Shown in pieces: positions 26,413-35,940 of a stretch of 64,000 bases of DNA (the first letter of the stretch is position 1; every line of letters begins with the position of its first letter). This DNA is from an archaeon. Its GTDB lineage: Archaea; Thermoproteota; Nitrososphaeria; Nitrososphaerales; UBA183. The notes beneath the pieces were generated by a model. It worked only from the letters and a program-made list of their open reading frames with translations. It did not search any database and was not told the DNA's origin. The DNA is taken from assembly GCA_021828185.1 (NCBI GenBank), contig JAKASI010000005.1, forward strand, positions 1 through 64,000, read 5' to 3'. The translations under genes and the position numbers were made by a program.

Positions 26413-26792
26413 AATCTGCGAACACCGACCTCGAAGTCATTCAGACTATCAAACGTTGGCTGATGGCAGGATCAGTTGTGTTGTCAAGACAGAGAGAGGG
26501 CCATCGTGATCTCCATGTGCTACACATTACGGGCATTGGGAACATTACAAGACTGCTCACAGCCCTCCGGCCATATCTGATAATCAAGAGGAAACAATCG
26601 GACTTGATGTTGGCATTTTGTGAGAGCAGGGCCTCACCAAGAGGCCCTGACGGCCGAAGACTCAATAAAGAAGAACTAAGGCTATATACAGCTCTCCGAA
26701 AGCTAAACCTGGAACAAAGGGGGAAGAAGTCACGCCAACGCACGGGTCGCTTACAAAAGCGGGAAAGGTTAGGTCGCAGACTCCAAAGCTAG
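26413..26792 (+). pseudogene. LAGLIDADG-type homing endonuclease remnant
   Basis: The frame opens after a TAA at 26410 and encodes NTDLEVIQTIKRWL, then LHVLHITGIGNITRLLTAL and LRPYLIIKRKQSDLMLAF. This order (NTDLE, a beta hairpin, G-N-I-x-x-L-L, R-P-Y-L-I-x-K-x-x-Q) is the C-terminal half of LAGLIDADG endonuclease domains. The N-terminal half with the catalytic acidic motif is missing, and there is no start codon before ATG 26463. A basic Arg/Lys tail follows. It is probably a decayed mobile endonuclease; a domesticated short DNA-binding protein is possible. Confidence 0.65.
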
Positions 26793-26895
26793 AAGCAAAG
26801 CCAAAAGACAGCGCCATCCCCAAAGTCAGGAACAAGCGGACCTTCGAGAAACGCTTTACTCTGAAGCGCAAGCCAGGCCAGAACTGGATGCGCCG

Positions 26896-28491
26896 GTGAC
26901 AGAAGAAGCCTTCGACAGTCTCCAGTCAGCCCTGGCCTACGTCGTCGAGGAGGTCTCCAGAGGGAGCGTAAGCTCACGCGAGGGCCTCGAGAAGGTCAAG
27001 AAGCGGGCAGCGGTCAGGTTCGGCCTGAACAGGTACGTCTCCAACTCAGAAGTGATTCTGGCCCTCCCGGCCGACGCCAGAGACCGGCTCGAAGAGACGC
27101 TCCGGGTCCACCCCCGACGGAGCGCATCGGGGATAGTTGTCGTCACCGCCTTCTCCGCTCCGTTCTCCTGCCCCCACGGGACCTGCGTCTTCTGCCCGGG
27201 AGGCCCCCGCCTGGGGACTCCCCAGTCATATCTGCCCCGGAGCCCGGGGATGAAGTCAGCCCTCTCCGTCGGGTTCGACCCGTACCAGCAGGTGCGTCGG
27301 TGCCTTGCAAAGTACGGCGCCAACGGGCACGAGACCGACAAGGTGGAGACGATTATCGAAGGAGGGACCTTCATTGCAGTCCCCGCGGACTACCAGGCGG
27401 GGTTCGTCAAGGGGGTCTACGACGGCCTCAACGGCGCTGTGGCAGGGAGCCTCGAAGAAGCTCAAGAAGTCAACGAGGGAGCGGCTAGCAGGTGCGTCGG
27501 GCTGACGCTGGAATCGAAGCCCGACTGGTGCCGGCCGCAGGACATCGACCTGATGCTGAGCTATGGCATTACCAGGTTGGAAATCGGCGTGCAGAGCCTC
27601 CACGACGCCGCCCTCGCCAGAAGCAACAGGGGGCACACAGTCGAAGACTCTATCAGCGCCTTCCAAGTGGCAAGGGACGCCGGACTGAAGGTGACTGCCC
27701 ACATGATGCCGGGGCTCCCGGGGGCCACCCCCGAAGAGGACCTGGAAGACCTGCAGCGCCTGTTCGAGGACGAGGCGTTCCGACCTGACATGTCAAAGCT
27801 CTACCCAACCCTTGTGGTCCCAGGGACCGCCCTCGAAAGGATGCATGGCGCCGGGACCTATACACCATACTCCCTCGAGACCGCAGTCGAACTCCTGAGC
27901 GAAATGAAGCGGTTCGTCCCCCGGTGGCACAGGATTATGAGGATACAGAGAGAGATCCCTGCGGACGAGATTGCGGGCGGGGTGAAAGACGGCAACCTCA
28001 GGCAGCTCGTGCTCGACCGCGCAAGGGAGAAGGGGTTCTCCTGCCGCTGCATCCGGTGCAGGGAGGTCGTCCTCCGAGAGCCTGCCGCGCTGTCAAAGGA
28101 GGATAGGCTGGCGTACAAGGAGACCACCTTCTCGGCATCGGGCGGGGAAGAGGTGTTCGGCTCCTACGAGTTCGAGAGGAGCGGCACCATCGCCGGCTTC
28201 GTGCGCCTCCGGGTCCCGTCGGACAGGGCGCACCGCCCCGAAGTCGCAGGCTCGGCGATCGTGAGGGAGCTCAGGGTCTACGGGAAGGTAGTCCGGGTCG
28301 GGGAAAGGGGGAGGGCTGCCTGGCAGCACCGGGGGCTGGGGGCTTCCATGATGGAAAGGATGGAAAGGACCGCCGCTGAGCGGTTCGGGGTCAAGAGACT
28401 CCTCGTCACAGGCGCAGTGGGGACCCGGAACTACTACAGAAAGCTGGGGTACGAGCGGATAGGTCCGTACATGGGAAAGGACCTCGGCTAG
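26896..28491 (+). CDS. elp3: Elp3-type tRNA uridine modification enzyme
   Basis: This 531-residue protein joins a radical-SAM domain to a GNAT acetyltransferase domain. Archaeal Elp3 alone forms the cm5 side chain on wobble U34 of tRNA using acetyl-CoA and SAM. The iron-sulfur cysteines are C92, C97 and C100 ([13 protein letters not shown]). ESKPDWC and EIGVQSL are Elp3 hallmarks, and the linker has CRCIRCREV, a zinc site. The GNAT domain ends with [14 protein letters not shown] and [13 protein letters not shown] start. Confidence 0.95.
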   Translation: MTEEAFDSLQSALAYVVEEVSRGSVSSREGLEKVKKRAAVRFGLNRYVSNSEVILALPADARDRLEETLRVHPRRSASGIVVVTAFSAPFSCPHGTCVFCPGGPRLGTPQSYLPRSPGMKSALSVGFDPYQQVRRCLAKYGANGHETDKVETIIEGGTFIAVPADYQAGFVKGVYDGLNGAVAGSLEEAQEVNEGAASRCVGLTLESKPDWCRPQDIDLMLSYGITRLEIGVQSLHDAALARSNRGHTVEDSISAFQVARDAGLKVTAHMMPGLPGATPEEDLEDLQRLFEDEAFRPDMSKLYPTLVVPGTALERMHGAGTYTPYSLETAVELLSEMKRFVPRWHRIMRIQREIPADEIAGGVKDGNLRQLVLDRAREKGFSCRCIRCREVVLREPAALSKEDRLAYKETTFSASGGEEVFGSYEFERSGTIAGFVRLRVPSDRAHRPEVAGSAIVRELRVYGKVVRVGERGRAAWQHRGLGASMMERMERTAAERFGVKRLLVTGAVGTRNYYRKLGYERIGPYMGKDLG

Positions 28492-29330
28492 GCCATCCTT
28501 CTGTCTATGACCCCGTCTCTCCGCGCCTTCTTCTCGGCTGCGAGGTAGACAAGAAGCCCCAACGCCAGGAAGGCCACCCCCCCGGCCAGGCACAGCCCCA
28601 GGGGGTACCAGTACCCCGAAGACGAGCCCGGAAGGAGGGCGCCCCGGGCTGCCGAGATGAACTGCGTGAACGGGAGGTAGTACGCTGCCACAGAAATCGG
28701 CCACGGGAGAACCGTCGTCGGGAAGAGGGCGCCGGAGAAGACCATCAGCAGCCCTGCGACGTAACCGGGGAGGGACCATTCGAACTTGCTCGCGTAGAGC
28801 GAGTACGCCCCCAGGAGATACCCGAGCCCAAGCGCTCCAGGGATGTTCGCCACCAGCGCCAAGGCGAAGAGCACGGCTGACGGGGCGCCCACCACGATCG
28901 GGATCTGCGCCGCCACGAAGGACCCGAGGACGTAGTAGGCGGCCACCAGTGCGGCGAGGGAGGTGACCGTCGAGACGACGAACGCGGAGAGGAGCCTCCC
29001 GGCCGTGTAGAACGCCGTCGACCGGGACGTCAGGTAGATGTGCGGGAATACCGAGAGGTTCTTCCCTTCTGCGATGGCCACCGTGGGCACCCAGGCGTAC
29101 GACGCGACATGCGCATAGAGGGTGGAACCTATGAGCACGAATGCAAGCTGGGAGGGAGAGAAGGTGTTGGTCCCGGCGGTAGTCCCGAACCAGTAGATTA
29201 TCGAGACGGTCATCGCCGAGGCGAACGGCGCGACCGCTCTCATGGCGACCGAGAGAGCGGGGGTCGTCCATGCTATGTCGTGCTGGATCCCCATCCAGGC
29301 GGAGGCCAGGATGGGCCTGAGGCTGGTCAT
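28488..29330 (-). CDS. ABC-2 type permease, second subunit
   Basis: This 280-residue protein has six hydrophobic segments in the ABC-2 exporter layout, with a conserved-looking cytoplasmic stretch AEGKNLSVFPHIYLTSRSTAF and a large loop near LPWPISVAAYYLPFTQFI. It overlaps the upstream permease by 4 bases and probably forms a heterodimer with it, driven by the ATPase. It convergently overlaps elp3 by 4 bases. Substrate unknown: drugs, lipids or polysaccharides are possible for this class. Confidence 0.82.
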   Translation of the reverse strand: MTSLRPILASAWMGIQHDIAWTTPALSVAMRAVAPFASAMTVSIIYWFGTTAGTNTFSPSQLAFVLIGSTLYAHVASYAWVPTVAIAEGKNLSVFPHIYLTSRSTAFYTAGRLLSAFVVSTVTSLAALVAAYYVLGSFVAAQIPIVVGAPSAVLFALALVANIPGALGLGYLLGAYSLYASKFEWSLPGYVAGLLMVFSGALFPTTVLPWPISVAAYYLPFTQFISAARGALLPGSSSGYWYPLGLCLAGGVAFLALGLLVYLAAEKKARRDGVIDRRMA

Positions 29331-30136
29331 CGGATTCTCACCGCGATGGTACCGTCCCGCCGCCCCATCTTCTCCAGCAGCTTCAGGGCCAACCTCGAGA
29401 GATACAGGAGGACTACAGCCATGACCGCGAGCACCACGAGGTCGGGCCAGACCTGTCCGAGGCCGCTGTCATAGAAGAGTGTCTTGCGCAGGGCGTCCAT
29501 GCCGATGGTCAGGGGGATGAGAGACGCGACCGCCTGGAGGGCGAGAGGGAACGGAGAGCTCGAGCCCAGGGATGGGAAATACAGCCCAGAGAGCATCGAA
29601 ACGGGCTCCTGCAGCGTCTCGTTCAGGGACTCCGCCCCCCTACCATAGGCCAGGTAGAGCGAGGATAGCGCCATCCCCAGCGCGTAGAGGGACGCGAGGG
29701 TCAGCCCGAAGGCGAGGGTGACTCCTCCCCAGGAAGCGCTGACGACGGGGTGGAAGAGGGCCCATCCGATGGCTGTCACAATGATGGCGGACGGCACGGT
29801 CCCGATTATCCCTCCTATGGACATCCCGATGAGTATGGCGGTCACCGACGCCGGGGACGTCAGATAGATCTCGAAGAGCCCCTCCTGCTTGTCCCAGTTG
29901 AACTGGCTCGCCATGGACCAGAGGACGTTCCCCCAGAAGGAGACCATCACGCCGCCAAGCACAGCGAATCCGATGTAGCTGGTGGCCCCAATGCTGAAGT
30001 ACAGCAGGGCCATGGCAAGAGAGGACAGGACCGGGAACCCCATGTTTACCACGACCCAGAGCGGCTCTCCGAATATGCTCCAGAGTCGGACGAGGGCTCT
30101 GGCCTTCATGGTCCTCATCCAGGGGCTAAGAGACAT
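29327..30136 (-). CDS. ABC-2 type permease, first subunit
   Basis: About 269 residues, six transmembrane segments. I place the start at ATG 30134-30136 (MSLSPWMRTMKARALVRL), which overlaps the ATPase stop by 11 bases; the longer open frame upstream lies inside the ATPase gene and is not protein-like. The EGLFEIYLTSPASVTAIL stretch is the coupling-helix region typical of ABC-2 permeases and recurs in the second subunit, showing that the two are paralogues. Confidence 0.82.
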   Translation of the reverse strand: MSLSPWMRTMKARALVRLWSIFGEPLWVVVNMGFPVLSSLAMALLYFSIGATSYIGFAVLGGVMVSFWGNVLWSMASQFNWDKQEGLFEIYLTSPASVTAILIGMSIGGIIGTVPSAIIVTAIGWALFHPVVSASWGGVTLAFGLTLASLYALGMALSSLYLAYGRGAESLNETLQEPVSMLSGLYFPSLGSSSPFPLALQAVASLIPLTIGMDALRKTLFYDSGLGQVWPDLVVLAVMAVVLLYLSRLALKLLEKMGRRDGTIAVRIR

Positions 30137-31124
30137 CTTCCTCTTCCCTTTCCTTGAACCCCTGTCCCACCAGGGCCACGAAGACCTCCTCAAGGGTCGC
30201 CTGCTTCCTCCAAGACGCGACAACCTTCAACCCCTCCTTCTTCACCGCCTCTTCCGCCCCGCGTGCCGCTGCATCGCTCTCGACGACAGCCTCTACGGTG
30301 GTTAGTCCTCTCTCCTCGTCAGTCTCGGACGTGAACCCCCTGACCCCGGCCACCCCGGCCAGCATCTCGAACCCGGTCTGAGGCGGAGAGACCTCCATGA
30401 CCAGAGCCGGCGCACCCAGGGAGCGCTTGAGCTCGTCGGGGGTCCCTTCGGCGAGTATCTTCCCCCTGTCGATGATGGCGACCCGGTCGCAGATGGCGTC
30501 CACCTCGGCCATGTTGTGGGACGCGAGGATGATCGTCCTCCCGCTCCTCCTCGCTTCCCCCAGGAGGAACTCTCTGATGCTCCTGGCGGTCATGACGTCG
30601 AGCCCGATGGTCGGCTCGTCGAGGAACACCACCCGGGGGTCGTTGACGAAGGCCCGGGCGATGGTTGCCCGCTGCCTGTACCCCGTGGACAGGGCGTAGA
30701 ACTTCCTGTCCAGGTACTTCGTGAGCCCGAGCATCTCGCTCAGCTCTGCTATCTTCCTCTCTGCAATGTCGCCCGGTATCCCGTACAGCTGGGAGAAGAA
30801 CCAGAGGTTCCTCTTCGCGCTGATGAAGTCGTACCCCGCCTTCTCTGCCCCGCTCGCCATGTTGATCACACGGCGGACCTTCTCCGGCTCGTGCTCGACG
30901 TCGAACCCCATCACCTTGGCCCACCCTCCGGTGGGAAGGAGCAGGGTCGAAAGAATCCTGATCATCGTCGTCTTCCCCGCGCCGTTCGGGCCCAGGACCC
31001 CGAACACCTCGCCAGGCTGCACCTTCAGGCTCACGCCGTCGAGCGCAACCACGGGGGCGTTCTTCCCCTTGAACTCCCTTCGGAGCGCGTTCACCTCCAC
31101 CGACGGCGTCTTGTCATTGGTCAT
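30126..31124 (-). CDS. ABC-2 exporter ATP-binding protein
   Basis: This 332-residue protein has a standard ABC domain: Walker A GPNGAGKTT, Q-loop region at NMASGAEKAG, signature LSTGYRQRATIARAF (Gly/Tyr variant of LSGGQ), Walker B RVVFLDEPTIGLD and the switch His in ILASHNMAEVD. A C-terminal 90-residue extension (ERGLTTVEAVVES, then TLEEVFVALVG) is typical of drug or lipid exporters of the DrrA/CcmA type. It is the first gene of a three-gene operon with two permeases. Confidence 0.92.
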   Translation of the reverse strand: MTNDKTPSVEVNALRREFKGKNAPVVALDGVSLKVQPGEVFGVLGPNGAGKTTMIRILSTLLLPTGGWAKVMGFDVEHEPEKVRRVINMASGAEKAGYDFISAKRNLWFFSQLYGIPGDIAERKIAELSEMLGLTKYLDRKFYALSTGYRQRATIARAFVNDPRVVFLDEPTIGLDVMTARSIREFLLGEARRSGRTIILASHNMAEVDAICDRVAIIDRGKILAEGTPDELKRSLGAPALVMEVSPPQTGFEMLAGVAGVRGFTSETDEERGLTTVEAVVESDAAARGAEEAVKKEGLKVVASWRKQATLEEVFVALVGQGFKEREEEDVS

Positions 31125-31258
31125 GCATAGTCATCTCTGGTGAATTCTGCGACCTCCCTCCGGCTGTCACGCATTAACCTTTCTTGCGATGCCTCGGGGC
31201 CGCTAACGGCCCGGAGAATGGACCGATTCGGGCCTACGTCGGGAAAGAGCTCCAGAGC

Positions 31259-31265
31259 CTTTAAG
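31259..31265 (+). promoter_or_regulatory. TATA-like box of gatD-gatE
   Basis: CTTTAAG is centred 29 nt upstream of the gatD ATG, consistent with a leaderless transcript covering gatD and gatE. Confidence 0.5.
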
Positions 31266-31290
31266 ACGGAACCAGGCCGGCTCAGCCCGC

Positions 31291-32601
31291 ATGGAGGACC
31301 TCGCTGGCTACAAGGGCGCCGCGCTGAGGTTCCTCAGGGACGCTGGCGCTTCGATCGGGGACATACTCGAAGTCAAGACATCCTGGGGGGTTGTCACTGG
31401 GACCCTCGTCCCCAGGTACGTTCACGAGGACGGAGAACACGTCGTCCTCAAGCTCAGGTCAGGGTATAACGTGGGGCTGAACCTCGACGGACTCGAGGGG
31501 GCGACGGTGAAGGCAAAGGGGGAGAGACCCTCGTTCTCTCCTCCGGCGCCTCCCAGGCCCGCGAGAGGACTGCCCAGGGTGTTGATGCTCGGGACCGGAG
31601 GGACAATTGCCAGCAGGATTGACTACAGGACCGGGGCCGTACGCCCTGCGGTGTCTTCCGAAGACCTCCACTCCCTTGTCCCGGAGCTGTCCGAAATCGC
31701 CAGGGTCCGGCCTGAGATACTGTTCGACATATTCAGCGAGAACATGACCCCCACGCAGTGGACCAAGCTGGCTCGGCGGGTCGTCAGGGCGGTCGCCGAA
31801 GGGGTCGAAGGGATAGTGATCACCCACGGGACCGACACCCTCGGGTATTCCGCCGCTGCGCTGAGCTTCGCCCTTGCAGGAGTGCCGGTCCCGGTCGTAC
31901 TCGTGGGTGCCCAGCGATCACCTGACAGGCCTTCGTCCGACGCCCCCCTCAACCTCATCGCCGCGGTGACAGCCGCCGGGACCGCCCCGTTCTCGGGGGT
32001 GTACGTCGCCATGCACCTGGGGGAGAGCGACGACAAGATCGCCTTCCACAGGGGTACCCGGGTCCGAAAGAACCATACGAGCAGAAGAGACGCTTTCGTC
32101 TCCGTAGGAGTCCCTCCGGTTGCCGTCTGGGGGAGGTCCGGCTTCGAGCAGGTGGCCGAGGGGCTCCCTTCACGCGGCGGGGCATTCAAGCCGAGGCCCA
32201 GGTTCGACGACAGGGTTTCGCTCATCAAGTTCTACCCCTCGATGCCGGGCGGGGTCATACGGGCGGCCAAGAGGATGGGGGCGAGGGCCATGATAATCGA
32301 GGGGACCGGCCTGGGGCATGTAAGCAGGGAAGTCGTCAAGGAGCTGGCGCTGTTCGTGAAGGGGGGCGGGCTTGCCTGCATGACGTCTCAGTGCATCAAC
32401 GGCAGGGTGGACCTCAACGTCTACGACACCGGGCGGGACCTTGTAAGGGCTGGGGTCCTCCCGTTGGAGGACATGCTCTCCGAGACTGCGCTGGCGAAGG
32501 CAATGTGGGTCCTTGGGACAGGGGCTTCGGGAGCGAAGGCACGGGAGCTGATGTCAGCCAATCTGGCCGGAGAAACAACGGCGCGCACGTTCCCAGGGTA
32601 G
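31291..32601 (+). CDS. gatD: Glutamyl-tRNA(Gln) amidotransferase subunit D
   Basis: This 436-residue protein is the glutaminase subunit of the archaeal GatDE enzyme that converts Glu-tRNA(Gln) to Gln-tRNA(Gln). After an N-terminal barrel domain (residues 1-80) comes an L-asparaginase-like domain: MLGTGGTIAS holds the first catalytic Thr, GIVITHGTDTLGYSAAA the second Thr-Asp pair, and the Lys follows in the asparaginase core. The start is ATG, 29 nt after a TATA box. gatE follows after 13 bases. Confidence 0.95.
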   Translation: MEDLAGYKGAALRFLRDAGASIGDILEVKTSWGVVTGTLVPRYVHEDGEHVVLKLRSGYNVGLNLDGLEGATVKAKGERPSFSPPAPPRPARGLPRVLMLGTGGTIASRIDYRTGAVRPAVSSEDLHSLVPELSEIARVRPEILFDIFSENMTPTQWTKLARRVVRAVAEGVEGIVITHGTDTLGYSAAALSFALAGVPVPVVLVGAQRSPDRPSSDAPLNLIAAVTAAGTAPFSGVYVAMHLGESDDKIAFHRGTRVRKNHTSRRDAFVSVGVPPVAVWGRSGFEQVAEGLPSRGGAFKPRPRFDDRVSLIKFYPSMPGGVIRAAKRMGARAMIIEGTGLGHVSREVVKELALFVKGGGLACMTSQCINGRVDLNVYDTGRDLVRAGVLPLEDMLSETALAKAMWVLGTGASGAKARELMSANLAGETTARTFPG

Positions 32602-32614
32602 AGGGTGCATTCCA

Positions 32615-34492
32615 TTGGCAAAGGGGGATGGGCTTCTCGTCGGTCTGGAGATCCACCAGCAGCTGGCGTGCTCCTCGAAACTCTTCTGCGCCTGTCCGCC
32701 GGTGAAATCTGAAGAATTCCCGTACCACTTCGAGAGGCGCCTGAGGCCTGCCCAGAGCGAGACCGGGCGGCTCGACCCAGCTGCTGTGTTCGAGTTCGCG
32801 AAGGGGAAGTCGAACGTGTACTTCTGGAACCCTGAGTCTTCATGCCTGGTTGAGGCTGATGAAGAGCCCCCTCACCCCCTGAGCCCCGAGGCCTTCGAGG
32901 CGGCAGCTCTCGTCGCACAGGTGCTCGGCTCCAGTGTGGTCGACGAAGTGCACGTGATGAGGAAGATTGTGATCGACGGTTCAAACACCGGAGGGTTCCA
33001 GCGGACGGCCGTCGTGGGCCTGGGGGGGTCTTTCGCCGCCGACAGGGCCCAGGTCGGAGTCCAGTCCGTCACTCTGGAGGAGGATGCGGCCCGAATCCTG
33101 GGAGAAGACGGGGCTTCCAGACGCTTCGCTCTGGACAGGCTAGGGGTCGCCTTGGTGGAGGTTGCCCTTGACCCGGTGAAAGGCGAACCGGAGTTCGTAG
33201 GCAAGGTCGCCCTTCACCTTGGGAGGGTGCTCCGGTCGACGGGACGGGTGGCCCGGGGGCTAGGGACGATAAGGCAGGACCTGAACGTCTCGCTCGACGG
33301 CGGAAACGTTGTGGAGGTCAAGGGGGTCCAGAAGCTCAACCTCGTCTCCAAGGTGGTGGAGTATGAGGGGAGGCGTCAGCGCGCTCTGGTGAGGGTGGCA
33401 GAAGCCCTGAAGGAGAGGAGGGTGCGGGTGAAGTGCAGCACCAGGGACGTCACGGGGACCTTCGCCCAGACCAATTCGGGCGCGCTGAGGCGGTCTCTCC
33501 CGGACGGTGGGATGATAGGATGTGTGGCCGCCTTCGGCCTCGGCGGGGTGCTGGGGTGGGAACCCGAACCCGGGGTTCGCCTGGGCAGGGAGGTTGCCGA
33601 AGTCGCGAGGGCAAACTCCCTGGGCGGGGTCATACACTCCGACGAGTTCGAGAAGCAAGGGGTCTCCGAGACGGAGGCTTCCGCCCTGAGGAGAGCGATG
33701 GGGTGCGGTCCAGGGGACGCGCTCGTCCTCATCGCAGGACCCAGGGAGACCGTCGAACGGGTTCTCCCGCTGATTGAGTCCAGGCTCGAGTTCGCCGCCA
33801 AGGGGGTCCCGGCGGAGACTCGGGCAGCCACCGACGCGGGGGAGACAAGGTACATGCGCCCCCGCCCCGGCTCACAGAGGATGTATCCGGAGACTGACAT
33901 ACCGGACATCTCTGTGACCCCCGGGTTGCGGCGGAAGGTCATCGAAATGGTGCCCGAAGAGTGGACGGCCCTGGTGGGGCGCCTGCAGAGCACCTACGCC
34001 CTCAGCCTGGACATGGCCCTGAAGCTTTACGACTCCGACATGACCGATGAGTTCGAACATCTCATCGGCAGAGTGAAGCTCGAGCCCTCGTTCGTCGCAT
34101 CGGTCCTTGTGGACTTGCCTCAGAGGCTGGCCAGGGAAGGGGTCCCCGAGGCGGGGTACTCGGGCAGGGCCCTCTCCGGGGTGCTGGAAGCCGTGAATGG
34201 CGGGAAGGCAGCGAAGGAGGCCGTTCCGTCGATTCTGGAGCTGGTCGGCACGAAGGGGATTTCGGTGGACGACGCCATTGAGACCCTGAACCTTGGAGCC
34301 CTGGACGAGATGGAGGTGACGCGCCTGGTCACCGCCCTCCTGGCGAAGGAGGCCCAGCTCGTGAAAGAGAAGGGGGGGTCGGCGTTCTCCCAGCTGATGG
34401 GGGAGGCGATGAAGGAGCTCCGTGGCAGGGCCGACGGTGCCACGGTCGCTCGTATCCTGAAGGAGGAGCTCGGCAAGGCACTGGGCGCGTAG
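32615..34492 (+). CDS. gatE: Glutamyl-tRNA(Gln) amidotransferase subunit E
   Basis: This 625-residue protein is the kinase/transamidase subunit of GatDE. LLVGLEIHQQL at the N-terminus and the metal-binding cradle (EVHVMRKIVIDGSNTGGFQRT) are family hallmarks. The middle AspRS-like insertion includes RPRPGSQRMYPETDIPDI, and the C-terminal Yqey-like helical tail reaches KEELGKALGA. It has a TTG start, 13 bases downstream of gatD. Its TAG stop is followed, in the same frame, by 47 Thr-rich codons (see the next entry). Confidence 0.95.
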   Translation: MAKGDGLLVGLEIHQQLACSSKLFCACPPVKSEEFPYHFERRLRPAQSETGRLDPAAVFEFAKGKSNVYFWNPESSCLVEADEEPPHPLSPEAFEAAALVAQVLGSSVVDEVHVMRKIVIDGSNTGGFQRTAVVGLGGSFAADRAQVGVQSVTLEEDAARILGEDGASRRFALDRLGVALVEVALDPVKGEPEFVGKVALHLGRVLRSTGRVARGLGTIRQDLNVSLDGGNVVEVKGVQKLNLVSKVVEYEGRRQRALVRVAEALKERRVRVKCSTRDVTGTFAQTNSGALRRSLPDGGMIGCVAAFGLGGVLGWEPEPGVRLGREVAEVARANSLGGVIHSDEFEKQGVSETEASALRRAMGCGPGDALVLIAGPRETVERVLPLIESRLEFAAKGVPAETRAATDAGETRYMRPRPGSQRMYPETDIPDISVTPGLRRKVIEMVPEEWTALVGRLQSTYALSLDMALKLYDSDMTDEFEHLIGRVKLEPSFVASVLVDLPQRLAREGVPEAGYSGRALSGVLEAVNGGKAAKEAVPSILELVGTKGISVDDAIETLNLGALDEMEVTRLVTALLAKEAQLVKEKGGSAFSQLMGEAMKELRGRADGATVARILKEELGKALGA

Positions 34493-34636
34493 ACTACCAC
34501 GTCGACTGTCACCACGACTTCCACCACTACGACTTCAACTGCCACAGCCGCCACAACCGTCACCACAATTTCTACGACCGCAACCGCTACGACGACTTCC
34601 GGCATCTGCCTGCCGGTTATCGGATGTCTCCCCTAG
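34493..34636 (+). repeat. Thr-rich low-complexity tract in frame after gatE
   Basis: Directly after the gatE TAG the same frame runs 47 codons to the next TAG. Almost all are ACN, with a few Ser and Ala codons: a threonine-rich low-complexity stretch ending SGICLPVIGCLP. Such tracts form glycosylated stalks in archaeal surface proteins, not parts of GatE. I read it as a fragment of a lost surface-protein gene. Confidence 0.45.
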
Positions 34637-34689
34637 GATTTCGCTGGAAGAAGGTCGGGGTCATGTAGAAGAGGCGCGCCGTTGTCGCC

Positions 34690-34986
34690 GTGGAGAGTCA
34701 GCAGACTGACGGTGACCAAAGAGAAGGTCCCCCCCCTGCTGGTGGAGCTGTCCCTGTCATCGCAGCCCTTCTGCTGGTGGCGTCCGTCTCGGCAACGTGC
34801 TCCAGAGCTGGCGCTCAGGCAGGGAGCCTGAGCAGGCCTTCGTCCCCGGTCGTCTCAATCCCCGGCACCCCTGCTCAGCTGCCGGGGTCGCAGGCAGGGG
34901 GTGGGCCATCCGGGCACCTCGTTCCACAGGCAGGTCCGGCCCGCCCCATTTCCATCCTCTGCTTCCATCCCCTAGGCTGCATCTGA
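34690..34986 (+). CDS. Short secreted or anchored protein, possibly truncated
   Basis: A GTG-started frame of 98 codons begins MESQQTDGDQREGPPPAGG and has one hydrophobic helix (AVPVIAALLLVASVSA) followed by a Ser/Pro/Gly-rich region. The first 45 residues resemble the N-terminus of an archaeal secreted protein; the rest looks random and could be out of frame. With the Thr-rich tract just upstream, this stretch probably holds debris of surface-protein genes. Low confidence. Confidence 0.3.
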   Translation: MESQQTDGDQREGPPPAGGAVPVIAALLLVASVSATCSRAGAQAGSLSRPSSPVVSIPGTPAQLPGSQAGGGPSGHLVPQAGPARPISILCFHPLGCI

Positions 34987-35009
34987 CGCGAATCGACGGA
35001 CGGAGGTAG

Positions 35010-35318
35010 TCACTGTCTCTTGGGCAGCTTGTCTTCTAGGACCCTAATCCTGCCATCCACGAAGTCAGCCTGGCCGCCCAGGAACTTGCGGTAGGCCCTG
35101 AGCAGCTTAAGCTGGTCCTCCATGGTCGCCCCGTCTATCGTCTGCATCGTAGCGGAGAACCCCTTCGCAGCAGCCTCCACCGACGCGTCGATGGACTTCT
35201 GCACTGTAGGCGCTGCCTTCTCGAGCGTCCTCTGAGTGGACTCCTCCGCCTTCTCGAGGAACTCCTTCATCGTTTTCAGGGTCTGCTTTGCCCTCTCGGT
35301 AACCTGTTCGGTGCTCAT
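35010..35318 (-). CDS. Small coiled-coil protein of unknown function
   Basis: This 102-residue protein is almost entirely helical and charged, with heptad-like spacing (KTMKEFLEKAEESTQRTLEK, later DQLKLLRAYRKFLGGQ). It has no cysteine, transmembrane segment or catalytic motif. It is a single-gene unit on the minus strand and opposed to the membrane-protein gene at 35.5 kb. No family recognised. Confidence 0.6.
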   Translation of the reverse strand: MSTEQVTERAKQTLKTMKEFLEKAEESTQRTLEKAAPTVQKSIDASVEAAAKGFSATMQTIDGATMEDQLKLLRAYRKFLGGQADFVDGRIRVLEDKLPKRQ

Positions 35319-35484
35319 CTGGGCATGCTCCGCGCACGGACCTCTTTCTGCATGAAACCCAGGCGCCGCGCCGCAGATAAGAATCTACGCTTTGAAACGG
35401 CCCTGGGAGCGCTCTCCAGACTCCGGATAGCCCAGGGCATCGGTACGACCTGGTGATTTCTTTTTATGCTCGGGCCCACGAAGG

Positions 35485-35922
35485 GTGTGGCAGTCGGTGG
35501 GAAGTGTGAACCTTCCTTTCGCGGGGAACGTCTATGTCGGTGCAGTGCTCGGTTTCGTGGCGACTCTCGCAGCAGCGTTGGTGCTGAACCAGTTCGGAAA
35601 CACCATGTTCAGGAGGGGCGTCGCCATGCCCTTCTTCCTCGGCAGGCGGAGGGTTCACCACAGGGCCGTCCTCTTCCACTTCCTCCCTGCTGCCTACGCG
35701 ACCCTTGCCGCCCTGTTCCTCGCAGGGTACATCAAGATCGTCTGGAGCCTCTTCTCCACCGGCCTGCTCTGCACCCTTTTGATAGCGGCCAGCTGTCTGG
35801 TCTTCGACCTGTGCCTCGACTACTCTAGGGGGGGTGGGAGGCTGGGGTTCCTCCACCACGAGCTGATCTATCTGACTGTGCCGGCGTTCGCATTCTCGAG
35901 CTTCCTGAGGGTGGCACTATAG
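35485..35922 (+). CDS. Small polytopic membrane protein
   Basis: Up to 145 residues with four hydrophobic segments and a basic loop FLGRRRVHHRAVLFH. GTG 35485 gives the longest form; GTG 35506 (MNLPFAGNVYVG) fits better with a TATA-like TTTTTATG at 35461-35468. His-rich loops (HHRAVLFHF, FLHHELIYL) are noticeable and might bind a metal or haem, but this is speculation. No family recognised. Confidence 0.55.
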   Translation: MWQSVGSVNLPFAGNVYVGAVLGFVATLAAALVLNQFGNTMFRRGVAMPFFLGRRRVHHRAVLFHFLPAAYATLAALFLAGYIKIVWSLFSTGLLCTLLIAASCLVFDLCLDYSRGGGRLGFLHHELIYLTVPAFAFSSFLRVAL

Positions 35923-35940
35923 ACCTCAGGCCTCCCTCGT

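Larger units (their letters stand above)
26030..26895. other. AT-richer island with a zinc finger and an endonuclease remnant
   Basis: Between DUF488 and elp3 the base composition falls visibly below that of the flanking genes, especially at 26040-26120 and 26395-26830. It holds a tiny C2H2 zinc-finger gene and a truncated LAGLIDADG-like coding region, both typical of mobile or recently acquired DNA. No integrase, terminal repeat or intact tRNA gene was found. Confidence 0.5.

Noticed and set aside
34120..34605. Valine-rich protein on the minus strand
   Set aside because: It is the antisense of gatE and of the Thr-rich tract; the valine repeats are the reverse complement of the ACN codons.
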